Origin: Streptomyces montanisoli
GTDB lineage: Bacteria; Actinomycetota; Actinomycetes; Streptomycetales; Streptomycetaceae
Assembly: GCF_017813245.1 (NCBI RefSeq)
Contig: NZ_JAGIQL010000053.1
Span: 1-39,166 of the forward strand
DNA length: 39,166 nucleotides
Direction: 5' to 3'
Shown: positions 1 to 7,669 of the stretch, in pieces
Numbering within the stretch: the first letter of the stretch is position 1
Layout: every line of letters begins with the position of its first letter
Position numbers and translations under genes: made by a program
Notes under the pieces: model-generated
Seen by the model: the letters and a program-made list of their open reading frames with translations, nothing else
Told to the model about the DNA's origin: nothing
The model's database searches: none

Positions 1-60
1 CGGGCGGGCCCTTCTCCCGGGGTGACGCCGGCGGCCCGGCGGCCCGGCGGCCCCCGCGCC

Positions 61-106
61 CGCGCCCTGCGGGCGAACCCCGCGCCCTGCGGGCGAACCC
101 CGCGCC
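61..106. repeat. 20-bp tandem direct repeat, two full copies
   Basis: The 20-base unit CGCGCCCTGCGGGCGAACCC occurs at 61-80 and again without change at 81-100, and a third copy starts (CGCGCC) and breaks off at 106. It lies in non-coding sequence next to GGCGGCCC-type repeats. It may be a replication-slippage product; no function is visible. Confidence 0.85.
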
Positions 107-369
107 GGACGGCGCATTCGCGCCGATGGGGCGTCAGCAGGTGTGCACACCGTCGCCACACGCCCGTCACATCGCCCACGTACCGCAGGGCCGGCCTGAC
201 GCACCGTCGCCGCTTGCTCACACTGTGGTGACGCATCGTCGGATGCCTACGGCATCGCTACGCGGACGCGCGGTACAGGCGGTGCGTGAGAGGATCAACG
301 TCCGTACACTGGCGTCCGTTTGACGTAGGGCATTCAGGGAGTCGAAAGCGCTTGCACACGAGGAGAGCC

Positions 370-453
370 GTGGCTCCGGACGCCTTGCATCGTCGCCGTC
401 CACCGCTTGGCCCCTGGTCAGGGACGACCGGAAGCTCAGCCCCAACCCTCTAG
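370..453 (+). promoter_or_regulatory. Possible 27-codon leader ORF before cvnA
   Basis: A GTG at 370 follows an AGGAGAG ribosome-binding-like sequence (361-367) with short spacing. It opens a 27-codon frame ending at TAG 451-453, 11 bases before the cvnA GTG. The product (MAPDALHRRRPP...) resembles nothing I know. It could couple translation to cvnA or be chance. The frame differs from that of cvnA, so it is not an N-terminal extension. Confidence 0.2.
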
Positions 454-464
454 GATCCTCACTA

Positions 465-1889
465 GTGAGCTCGATATCCGTAGCCGCCGTACTACTCGGC
501 GTCGCGACTGCCGTCATGGTCGTCGTCGCGCTGGTGCTCGCACGCTCGCGCCGCAGGCAGGCGCGCAGAGCGCAGGAACTGGCCTCGTCCGCCCAGGCCG
601 CCGACGCCAGGACGCTGGCCGCGGAGGCCAGCAGCCGCACGGCGGAGGCCCGCCTCAAGGCAGCGGAGACCCGTGAGCGCGAGTTCCGCGAAGAACTCGA
701 CCACCTGGTCTCACGCAGGCTCCCCGCCCTCGCCCTCCACCTCATCAGCTCGCACCACCCCGTCCCCGGGCCGCTGCACGAGGGCGGGCAGCGGGCGGGA
801 GGCGGATCGGAACCCGGCGAGAGCGCCGACGTGTTCGCGCCCGTGCTGGAGAGCTTCTCCACCACGTCGCTCAAAGAGCGCCGCCGTATCGACGCCGCCG
901 CCCGCGCGGCCCTGCGCGGCGCGTGCCAGGACATGCAGGCGCTCTCGTACCGCCTTCAGACGGAGATCGACGCCCTCCAGCACGAGTTCAGCGCACCACG
1001 CAGCCTGACGAAGCGCCTGCTCGCGGCCGACCACCTCAACGAGCAGAACCTCCGCCTGATCCAGAAGGCGGCCATCGTCTGTGGCGCCTGGCCCGGGCAC
1101 GTCCGCAAGGACACCTACGTGGCCGAGATCGTCACGGGCGCCTCCTCGCGCCTGCGCGGCTTCGACCGCATCAAGATCAGCTCGCGGCTGCACGCCGCGG
1201 GCACCGGCATCGTGGGCCGGGCCGCCGAGCCCGTCGCCGTCGCCGTCGCGGAGCTGATGGCCAACGCGCTGGAGCACTCCCGTGACGACCTCGTCGTCGA
1301 CGTCAGCCTGATCGAGACCGAGAACGGCAGCGTCTGCGTCACCGTGGACGACGCGGGCAAGGGCATGACCGCAGAAGCGGTCGCCCGCGGCACCAAGCTG
1401 GTGTCCGGCGCGGAGCAGCAGAACATCATGCTCACCGAGCTCGGCGACCCGCCGTCGCAGGGCTTCGCCGCCATCGGCAGGCTCGTCGCCGACTATGGCT
1501 TCCACGTCTCGATCGCCAACCCCTCGCCGTACGGCGGGGTGCGCGCGGTGCTCTCCATACCCCCGAACCTGCTGACGACGATCGACGAGGAGGCTGAACC
1601 CCTCTCGGCCATGGCACCCCTGCCCGCAGTACCGCCCCAGGTCCCCAAGCGCCCCGAAGCCCCCGAGCCCGAGCTCCCGGCGGCCCCCGCCCCCGTGCCG
1701 ACGGCCGCGGCCGCCGCCCCCGAGCTGCCGCAGCGCCGCCGCCGCGAGCCCGCCCGTGCCGTGCAGGCCGACGTCGCGCCCCCCGCCGCCCGCGACCTGG
1801 ACCCCGAGCGCGTCCGTGACACCTGGAGCCAGTTCGAGGAAGGGCTCGCCAGCGGCCGCGCCCACAACGACCCGGAGGAGACTCTGTGA
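465..1889 (+). CDS. cvnA: Conservon sensor-kinase-like ATPase (CvnA)
   Basis: 474 aa. This is the membrane-anchored, histidine-kinase-like first component of an actinomycete conservon, thought to act with the B, C and D proteins as a membrane-associated signalling complex resembling a eukaryotic G-protein system. A single N-terminal membrane helix spans about residues 5-26. An Arg/Ala/Glu-rich helical, probably coiled-coil, stretch follows (27-80), then a helical middle. The GHKL ATPase domain lies at about 250-380, with an N-box at 263-271 (ELMANALEH), a G1 box at 295-300 (DDAGKG) and a Gly-rich G2 segment (GFAAIGRL). H190 in an ADHL context is where a phosphoacceptor would sit; whether it is used is unknown. 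The C-terminus (about 380-440) is a Pro/Ala-rich disordered tail. The GTG start has AGGA 8 bases upstream. The stop overlaps the next gene by 4 bases. Confidence 0.9.
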   Translation: MSSISVAAVLLGVATAVMVVVALVLARSRRRQARRAQELASSAQAADARTLAAEASSRTAEARLKAAETREREFREELDHLVSRRLPALALHLISSHHPVPGPLHEGGQRAGGGSEPGESADVFAPVLESFSTTSLKERRRIDAAARAALRGACQDMQALSYRLQTEIDALQHEFSAPRSLTKRLLAADHLNEQNLRLIQKAAIVCGAWPGHVRKDTYVAEIVTGASSRLRGFDRIKISSRLHAAGTGIVGRAAEPVAVAVAELMANALEHSRDDLVVDVSLIETENGSVCVTVDDAGKGMTAEAVARGTKLVSGAEQQNIMLTELGDPPSQGFAAIGRLVADYGFHVSIANPSPYGGVRAVLSIPPNLLTTIDEEAEPLSAMAPLPAVPPQVPKRPEAPEPELPAAPAPVPTAAAAAPELPQRRRREPARAVQADVAPPAARDLDPERVRDTWSQFEEGLASGRAHNDPEETL

Positions 1890-2317
1890 GCACCCCCCAC
1901 CAGCAAATAGGGCAGTCTGCCTGGTACCTCAACCCGATCTCCGAGATCAAGGGCGTACGGCACGCGCTGATCATGACCCTGGACGGCATGGTCGTCGCGC
2001 GGTCGTCGGAGCTTCCGGTGGACGAGGCGGACGGCATCGCCGCCATGACCTCCGCGCTGCACGCGGCCTCCCGCTCGGCCGCGAACACGGCGCTCGGCGC
2101 GCCGGAGCAGACGCCGGTGGAGACCGTCACCGTGCAGAACGCGTACGGCACGTACATGGTGATGCCCGCCGGAATCAGGACGAACACACTGATCGCGGTG
2201 TCCGGGGACGCCGAGATGCCGATGGGTGTCGTCGCGCACACCATGGCGCGCCAGGCGAAGAAGCTGGGCGAGCAGCTCATGTCCGTTCCCCTGCGTACCG
2301 ATGACAGTGCGTCATGA
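1886..2317 (+). CDS. cvnB: Roadblock/LC7 domain protein (CvnB)
   Basis: 143 aa. Roadblock/LC7 (MglB-like) proteins act as partners or GTPase-activating proteins of small MglA-like GTPases, and this one should serve the CvnD GTPase encoded two genes downstream. The whole chain fits one roadblock domain, with the typical opening (QSAWYLNPISEIKGVRHALIMTLDGMVV) and the V-x-T-V-x-NAYGTYMV strand region. There is no signal peptide or membrane segment, so it is cytosolic. The GTG start lies in a GTGA overlap with the cvnA stop and the stop overlaps cvnC as ATGA, so translation is tightly coupled along the operon. Confidence 0.92.
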   Translation: MSTPHQQIGQSAWYLNPISEIKGVRHALIMTLDGMVVARSSELPVDEADGIAAMTSALHAASRSAANTALGAPEQTPVETVTVQNAYGTYMVMPAGIRTNTLIAVSGDAEMPMGVVAHTMARQAKKLGEQLMSVPLRTDDSAS

Positions 2318-2694
2318 GCCGCGGCCAGGAACGGCGAAGGCTGCTGCCCGCTTATCTGGCGACCGGTACCGGCGGCGCCACCGCCGGCAGCACCATTGAC
2401 ACGCTGACCGCCCTGCGCGCCACCGGGCTGCCTCTCGCGCCCTACCACACGGCGGTCCACCAGCGCGTGGTCGAGCTGCTCGACGGCGGCTCCCTGACCG
2501 TCATGGAGATCGCCGGATACCTCGGCCTCCCGGTCAGCGTCGGCATCGTCGTCGCGGAACAACTCGTCTCCGACGGTCAGCTCAAGGGCAGTGTCCCGGT
2601 GTCGGACGCAGCCACCGTCGCCGCGCAAGCGGACCGCCCGTCCAAGGAAGTCATGGAAGAGGTTTTGAGTGGACTCCGAGCACTCCTGGTCTAG
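2314..2694 (+). CDS. cvnC: DUF742 protein (CvnC)
   Basis: 126 aa. DUF742 proteins are the third conserved conservon component. Their fold is predicted to be winged-helix-like and their biochemical role is not settled. Visible here are the RRLLPAYLATG opening, a central helical part and the family-typical segment LTVMEIAGYLGLPVSVGIVVAEQLVSDG (about residues 66-93), which resembles a helix-turn-helix. It starts with ATG inside the cvnB stop, and its 3' end overlaps the cvnD start by 26 bases. Confidence 0.9.
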   Translation: MSRGQERRRLLPAYLATGTGGATAGSTIDTLTALRATGLPLAPYHTAVHQRVVELLDGGSLTVMEIAGYLGLPVSVGIVVAEQLVSDGQLKGSVPVSDAATVAAQADRPSKEVMEEVLSGLRALLV

Positions 2695-3379
2695 CGCCCA
2701 GGCCGCACCGGCGGGGCAGACCGCCGCGGCGGGACAGCAGGTCGCGGTGGACCCGGCCGCGTGGGCGGGGGCGGCCGCTCCCGCGGGGCGGCGCCCCGTC
2801 TACCTGCCCGAGGGCGCCCACCGCCGGGTGAAGATCCTGGTCGCCGGCCACCTCGGGGTCGGCAAGACCACCGCCATCAGGACCCTGTCGGAGATTCCGA
2901 CGCTGCACACCGAGGAGGTCATGACGGACGCCGCGGCCGACACGGACGACCTCAGCCTCGTCGGCCTGCGGAACAAGACGACGACGACCGTCGCCATCGA
3001 CTTCGGCAGGCTCACCCTGCCCGGCGACAAGATCGTGCTGTACCTGTACGGCACCCCGGGCCAGCGGCGCTTCCTGCCGCTGTGGAAGGGCATCGCGCTC
3101 GGTGCGCTCGGCGCGCTCGTGCTCGTCGACACCCGCCGCCTCGACGCCTCCTTCGAAGTGATGGATCTCATCGAGGAGCGCGGTTTGCCGTACGCCGTCG
3201 CGGTGAATGTCTTCCCCGACTCGCCCGATTACAGTCTGGAGATCCTCAGGTCAAAGCTCGACCTCGCCCCGGACACCCCGCTCGTCATCTGCGACGCCCG
3301 GCAGACGAACAGCAGCCTCAACGCCCTCATCGAACTCACCGCCCACTCCATATCGCGTGCCGGAAACGAGACGTCGTGA
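2669..3379 (+). CDS. cvnD: Small Ras/MglA-like GTPase (CvnD)
   Basis: 236 aa. This is the GTPase of the conservon, expected to switch between GDP and GTP states under control of CvnB. The P-loop GHLGVGKT is at residues 60-67, a Thr-rich switch region (TTTTVAIDFG) at about 104-113, and the G3 motif GTPGQ at 128-132. The canonical NKxD G4 motif is not present; the equivalent stretch reads AVNVF, as in other CvnD/MglA-type proteins. The first ~45 residues are an Ala/Gly/Gln-rich extension absent from a minimal GTPase. The GTG start at 2669 lies inside cvnC. A downstream in-frame start cannot be excluded because the extension is low-complexity. Confidence 0.9.
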   Translation: MDSEHSWSSAQAAPAGQTAAAGQQVAVDPAAWAGAAAPAGRRPVYLPEGAHRRVKILVAGHLGVGKTTAIRTLSEIPTLHTEEVMTDAAADTDDLSLVGLRNKTTTTVAIDFGRLTLPGDKIVLYLYGTPGQRRFLPLWKGIALGALGALVLVDTRRLDASFEVMDLIEERGLPYAVAVNVFPDSPDYSLEILRSKLDLAPDTPLVICDARQTNSSLNALIELTAHSISRAGNETS

Positions 3380-4683
3380 CGACCACCACACCTGACATGG
3401 CACCCGTGCGCCTGTACGGGGCCGAACACGCGGCGGACCCCGAGCGCAGCTACGAACTGCTGCGTGCCCAGGGCCCCGTGGCACTCGCCGAGGCGGCCCC
3501 CGGCTTCGTCGTCCACCTCGTCACGGACTACCGCGCGGCGCTCGACCTGCTGCACGACACGGAGACGTGGTCGAAGGACACCAGGCCCTGGCAGTCGAGG
3601 GTGCCGGAGTCCAGCTCCATCAGCCAGCCGACGCAGTGGCGGCCCAACGTCATCTTCGCCGACGGGGAGAACCACGCCCACCTGCGCAGGGTGATCACCG
3701 ACTGCTTCGGCCTGCTCGACCCGCACGAGGTGCGCACGCTGACGTTCCGTCACGCGGACACGCTGCTCAGCGCCTTCGCCGACGCGGGCACCGTCGACCT
3801 GGTCGCCCAGTACGCCACCCAGCTGCCGCTCATGGTGTTCAACAGCCTGTTCGGCATGCCGGACGAGTACGGCCCCCGGCTCGTCGAGATGCTCGCCGCG
3901 ATGGTCGGCTCCGACCCGGCGAGGGCGGGCGAGGGCGCCCAGGCCTTCGGCGCCTACCTGGCCGGGCTCTACGAGACCAAGGCGGCGCAGCGCGGTGACG
4001 ACCTGACGTCCTGGTTCATCGACCACCCCAACGGCCTCGACAGGGAGGAGGCGACCCAGCAGATCCTGCTCACGCTCGGCGCAGGCAACGAGCCGACGGC
4101 CAACCTCATCGCCAACACGTGCGTGCGCATGCTCAGCGACGACCGCTACTTCGGCACACTCACCACCGGATCCCTGCCCGTGCAGCACGCCATCGACGAC
4201 GCGCTGTGGAACGACTCGCCGGTGGCCAACTACAGCTTCCACACGGCACGCAGGGACGTCACGTTCCACGGCACCCGCATCCCCGCGGGCGCGCCGGTCA
4301 TGATCTCCTACGCCGCCGCCAACACCTGCCCCCACCAGGGCGTGCCGGCGGACGGCTTCCGGTCGGGCAACAAGGCCCACCTGGCCTTCGCCGCGGGACC
4401 GCACGCCTGCCCGGCGCGCGACCTCGCCCTGCTGATCGCCACCGCCGCGATCGAGCGCCTGGCGACCTACCTCCCCGACATCACACTCGCGGTGCCGGTG
4501 GAGGAGCTGACGTACAAGGAGGGGACGATCCACCGGACCCTCACCGCCCTCCCGGCGCGCTTCACACCGCTCGCCCCCGACGCGGACGGCGCCACGCCCT
4601 GGAGCCGCAGCTCCGCGGACCGGGGGAGCGCCGGCTCACCGCGGACAGCACCGCAGACAGGCGCCATGGCCTCAGCGCCCTGA
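3376..4683 (+). CDS. cvnE: Cytochrome P450 of the conservon, CYP157-like, without ExxR
   Basis: 435 aa. P450s are common fifth members of conservons. The I-helix reads AGNEPT at 236-241 instead of the usual AGxDT/AGxET. The heme loop FAAGPHAC (338-345, Cys345 as heme ligand) is intact except that the Gly two residues after Cys is Ala. At the K-helix, where all ordinary P450s have ExxR, the sequence is D275-A-L-W278. Loss of ExxR with a Trp at the Arg position is the published hallmark of the CYP157 family. Substrate and activity are unknown. The last ~30 residues are a disordered tail. The start is a GTGA overlap with cvnD. No CYP154 partner gene follows, although the two are often paired. 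Confidence 0.88.
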   Translation: MTTTTPDMAPVRLYGAEHAADPERSYELLRAQGPVALAEAAPGFVVHLVTDYRAALDLLHDTETWSKDTRPWQSRVPESSSISQPTQWRPNVIFADGENHAHLRRVITDCFGLLDPHEVRTLTFRHADTLLSAFADAGTVDLVAQYATQLPLMVFNSLFGMPDEYGPRLVEMLAAMVGSDPARAGEGAQAFGAYLAGLYETKAAQRGDDLTSWFIDHPNGLDREEATQQILLTLGAGNEPTANLIANTCVRMLSDDRYFGTLTTGSLPVQHAIDDALWNDSPVANYSFHTARRDVTFHGTRIPAGAPVMISYAAANTCPHQGVPADGFRSGNKAHLAFAAGPHACPARDLALLIATAAIERLATYLPDITLAVPVEELTYKEGTIHRTLTALPARFTPLAPDADGATPWSRSSADRGSAGSPRTAPQTGAMASAP

Positions 4684-4709
4684 CCCGCACACGCTCGTCG
4701 CGATGACAC

Positions 4710-4744
4710 GGTGCCGGCCGCACAGGGTGCGCACGGCCGGCACC
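4710..4744. terminator. Perfect 11-bp stem hairpin after the conservon
   Basis: GGTGCCGGCCG (4710-4720) is exactly complementary to CGGCCGGCACC (4734-4744), with a 13-base loop. No T-run follows, which is usual for streptomycete terminators. It lies 27 bases past the conservon stop codon and probably ends that transcript. Confidence 0.6.
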
Positions 4745-4757
4745 ACGACGGCCTGCA

Positions 4758-4781
4758 CCAGGGATCGCCCGTGATCCCTGG
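4758..4781. terminator. Second hairpin, 9-bp stem
   Basis: CCAGGGATC (4758-4766) pairs perfectly with GATCCCTGG (4773-4781) across a 6-base loop. It sits 13 bases after the first hairpin and about 60 bases before the prenyltransferase start. It may be a second terminator stem or an operator for the downstream cluster. Confidence 0.45.
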
Positions 4782-4840
4782 CCTGTCCTCTGCACGAGTG
4801 GAACCGCCGCACGGTTCTTGACTGAAAGGGGATCGATCCG

Positions 4841-5932
4841 TTGACGACCAAAACCCTGCCTGGCTCACGCCTGCCGGAAAACGCCTCGCTCAGACGCATG
4901 GTGGACGAGGCGCTCACCGGCTTCCTCGACGCGAAGGACCGCGGAGCCCCGGGTGGCGAACTGCCCTACCTCACCACGACCCTGCGCCACATGCTCACCG
5001 GCGGCAAACGCCTGAGATCACTGCTGTGCGTCTACGGGTGGCACGCCGTGGACACACCACCAGGTCCCGACTCGACGGTGATACACGCCGCCGCGAGCCT
5101 CGAACTCTTCCAGGTCTTCGCCCTCGTGCACGACGACGTGATGGATGACAGCGACACACGCCGCGGCCAACCGTCCGCACACCGCGCTTTGGCGGCAGCC
5201 TACACCGCCGGGGGCGGGCCCGGTGCCAGGGCCGAGGCACACGGCATGGGTGCCGCCGTGCTCCTCGGAGACCTGGCGCTCGTCTGGTCCGATGAACTCT
5301 TGCACACCGCAGGCCTGGATGCCGGGCGACTCGCCGAAGTCCTGCCACTTGTCAGCGAGATGCGCAGCGAAGTCATGTACGGGCAACTGCTAGACCTGCG
5401 GGCGACGGGGCGCGCGCTGTCCGGTGACATCGACTCCGCGCTGCACGTCATCCGCTACAAGACGGCCAAGTACACGATGGAGCGGCCGTTGCAGATCGGC
5501 GCCGCGCTGGCCGGTGCCTCGGCCCAAGTGCTCGACGCTTGCTCGGCGTTCGGGATACCGCTGGGCGAGGCGTTCCAGTTGCGTGACGACCTGCTCGGTG
5601 TGTTCGGCGACCCGGTGCGCACGGGGAAGTCCACACTCGACGACCTGCGCGAGGGCAAGGCCACGGTGCTGATGGCGCACGCGGTGCGTGCGGCCTCGGC
5701 GGGACAGTCGGCGACGTTGCGCGAGCTGGTCGGCCGGCCCGACCTCACCGAGGAACAGGCCGCGGAGGTACGGGAGATCCTCGTGTCGACCGGGGCGCGC
5801 CAGGCGGTCGAGGAGATGATCGCCCAGCGCCACGACGCCGCCCTCGCGGCGCTGGACCGGGCGCCGTTCACGCCGCAGGCGGTCGAGGGCCTGCGCGGCC
5901 TCGCGCGCGCGGCGACGAGGCGGCAGGTGTGA
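4841..5932 (+). CDS. Polyprenyl diphosphate synthase, probably GGPP synthase
   Basis: 363 aa. A trans-isoprenyl diphosphate synthase that would condense IPP with allylic diphosphates to supply geranylgeranyl diphosphate to the two cyclases downstream. The first Asp-rich motif DDVMD is at 98-102 and the second (DDLLG) at 249-253; the GGKRLRS substrate-binding segment lies near 54-60. The first motif has no two-residue insertion, and Phe93 is the fifth residue before it, as in type I GGPP synthases, which supports a C20 product. TTG is the start: GAAAGGGGAT (4824-4833) is well placed, and no ATG or GTG near it keeps the conserved N-terminus. It opens the diterpene operon; 67 bases separate it from the cyclase start. 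Confidence 0.88.
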   Translation: MTTKTLPGSRLPENASLRRMVDEALTGFLDAKDRGAPGGELPYLTTTLRHMLTGGKRLRSLLCVYGWHAVDTPPGPDSTVIHAAASLELFQVFALVHDDVMDDSDTRRGQPSAHRALAAAYTAGGGPGARAEAHGMGAAVLLGDLALVWSDELLHTAGLDAGRLAEVLPLVSEMRSEVMYGQLLDLRATGRALSGDIDSALHVIRYKTAKYTMERPLQIGAALAGASAQVLDACSAFGIPLGEAFQLRDDLLGVFGDPVRTGKSTLDDLREGKATVLMAHAVRAASAGQSATLRELVGRPDLTEEQAAEVREILVSTGARQAVEEMIAQRHDAALAALDRAPFTPQAVEGLRGLARAATRRQV

Positions 5933-5999
5933 GCGCGGGAAGTGTGAGCCGGGGTAACTGGAAGTGCGCCGCGGGCGCCGAATGGGAGGGGCAGCAGTC

Positions 6000-7622
6000 A
6001 TGACCACCGTACGGACGACAACGGTGTCAACGTCAACGGTAGTACACCCCGCCGACCGCTTGGTTGCCTCAGTCGACGAGGACGGCTGGGGTGCGGTCCG
6101 CCCCTCGCTCTACGAGACGGCCCGCGTCGTGTCGTACGCCCCCTGGCTGACCGGCGACGAACGGCGCATCGCCTACCTGCTCGACGAGCAGGCGGCGGAC
6201 GGAAGCTGGGGTGAGGGCCCGGTGCGCTACCGGCTCGTCCCCACGCTGAGCGCGGTGGAGGCGCTGCTGGCCGTGGCGCGGCGCGGCACGGCGTCCGGTG
6301 TGCTGACCGCCCGTGTGTCCGCCGCCGCGGGACGCGGACTCGGCGCCCTGCGCGCGCTGCCCGAGGGCGGCCCCTGGCCCGACACGGCGGCGGCGGAGAT
6401 CCTCGTGCCCGCTCTCGTCGCCGCGATCAACCACCACCTCGCGGACGGGGACTTCGCCGCTTCCGAGACGCTCGGCCCCTGGCACCGGGGCCCCGGCATC
6501 CCGGTCCCGGGCGGCTACCACGCCGCCGCGCCCGAGTACGTGGCGAAGAAGTACGCGGCGGCGGGCACGCTGCCGGTCAAGTTCCACCACACCTTCGAGG
6601 GCATCGCGGGCTGCCTGCCGGACGCGCTGATACCCGCGTCCGGCACCGGGCAAGGCCTGCTGGGCAGCTCGCCCGCGGCGACCGTGGCATGGGCGGCGCG
6701 CGGCGTGCCGGCGGGCACCGGGGCGGCTGAGGGGCCAGGTCCCTACCTGCCGCCGGGCGCGGCGGACGAGCTGCGGGACGTGGGACGCAGATACGGCCAC
6801 CTCTTCCCCGAGGCCGCGCCCATCCTCGTCTTCGAACGCCTCTGGGTGGCAACCGCGTTGGCGTCCGCCGGGCTGCTCACACCCGAGAGCGCGGGCACCG
6901 CGCGCGGCTGGGTGGACCGCATCTACGACACCGCAGGCGTGCGGGGCGCGCCCGGCCTGATGACGGACGCCGACGACACCGCGATGGCCGTGCTCGTGGC
7001 GGCCCTCGTGGACCGGCCGCGCAGCCCCGAACCGCTCGCGCGGTTCCACAACGGGACCCACTACGACTGCTACGTAGGCGAGGACACCGGCTCCGTCACC
7101 GCCAACGCCCACGCCCTGCGCGCCCTGGGCGCCTACGCACACCACCACCCCGAGGCCAGGGTCACCCTCGCGGCCGAGACGGCGGGCCAGGTCGAGTGGC
7201 TCGTCGGGGCACAGACGCCGGACGGCGACTGGCCTGACAAGTGGCACGCCTCGCCCTACTACGCGACGGAACGATCCGTGGCCGCACTCGCCCTGCACGG
7301 CGGCGAACGCGCCGCCGACGCCCTCGCCCGGGCCGGGCGGTGGGCCGCCGGCAACCAACTGGCCGACGGCTCCTGGGGGGTGTGGGGCGGCACCGCAGAG
7401 GAGACCGCCTACGCGGTGCGCATCCTGCTGCACGCGGGAGAGCCGCAGAACACCGAAGCCCTCGACCGGGCGGAGGCCTACCTCGACGCGGTGTACGCAC
7501 CGGAGCGCGGCGCCCACCGCCACCCGGCCCTGTGGCACGACAAGACCCTGTACGCGCCGGAAGCCATGATCGAGGCCGAAGTCCTCGCCGCGCGGGCCCT
7601 GCTGGCGGCCCGGCACGCGTGA
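6000..7622 (+). CDS. Class II diterpene cyclase (DxDD type, labdane/CPP-synthase-like)
   Basis: 540 aa, close to the usual ~520 aa of bacterial class II diterpene cyclases. These enzymes protonate GGPP and fold it into a bicyclic (for example labdane/copalyl-type) diphosphate. The catalytic acid motif is DADD at 323-326. QW-like repeats occur near 64-90 (ADGSWGEGPV) and twice towards the C-terminus (PDGDW, ADGSWGVWGG). There is no class I DDxxD motif, so it is a monofunctional cyclase whose product would pass to the class I enzyme encoded at 9166. ATG 6000 is chosen because GGGAGGGG (5984-5991) sits at good distance; a GTG at 5964 and an ATG at 5982 are in frame but less well placed. Product stereochemistry cannot be read from sequence. 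Confidence 0.88.
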   Translation: MTTVRTTTVSTSTVVHPADRLVASVDEDGWGAVRPSLYETARVVSYAPWLTGDERRIAYLLDEQAADGSWGEGPVRYRLVPTLSAVEALLAVARRGTASGVLTARVSAAAGRGLGALRALPEGGPWPDTAAAEILVPALVAAINHHLADGDFAASETLGPWHRGPGIPVPGGYHAAAPEYVAKKYAAAGTLPVKFHHTFEGIAGCLPDALIPASGTGQGLLGSSPAATVAWAARGVPAGTGAAEGPGPYLPPGAADELRDVGRRYGHLFPEAAPILVFERLWVATALASAGLLTPESAGTARGWVDRIYDTAGVRGAPGLMTDADDTAMAVLVAALVDRPRSPEPLARFHNGTHYDCYVGEDTGSVTANAHALRALGAYAHHHPEARVTLAAETAGQVEWLVGAQTPDGDWPDKWHASPYYATERSVAALALHGGERAADALARAGRWAAGNQLADGSWGVWGGTAEETAYAVRILLHAGEPQNTEALDRAEAYLDAVYAPERGAHRHPALWHDKTLYAPEAMIEAEVLAARALLAARHA

Positions 7623-7669
7623 GCGCACTGCCAGAGCAAGCGTGTGACACGAGAGGGAGAGAACACGAC

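Larger units (their letters stand above)
1..464. other. Gene-free stretch upstream of the conservon
   Basis: No convincing protein-coding gene is seen here. The left part (about 20-110) is low-complexity GC-rich sequence with a short tandem repeat. The right part holds the presumed control region of the conservon operon: an AAAGCGCTT core at 345-353 and a short leader reading frame at 370-453 preceded by AGGAGAG. No promoter hexamer pair could be called with confidence. Confidence 0.6.

Noticed and set aside
711..1865. Long minus-strand open frame antisense to cvnA, and many similar ones (for example opposite the GH38 and sheath genes)
   Set aside because: Such frames are expected in GC-rich DNA opposite strongly biased codons. 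They lack recognisable domains and ribosome-binding sites, and the sense frames are clear family members.
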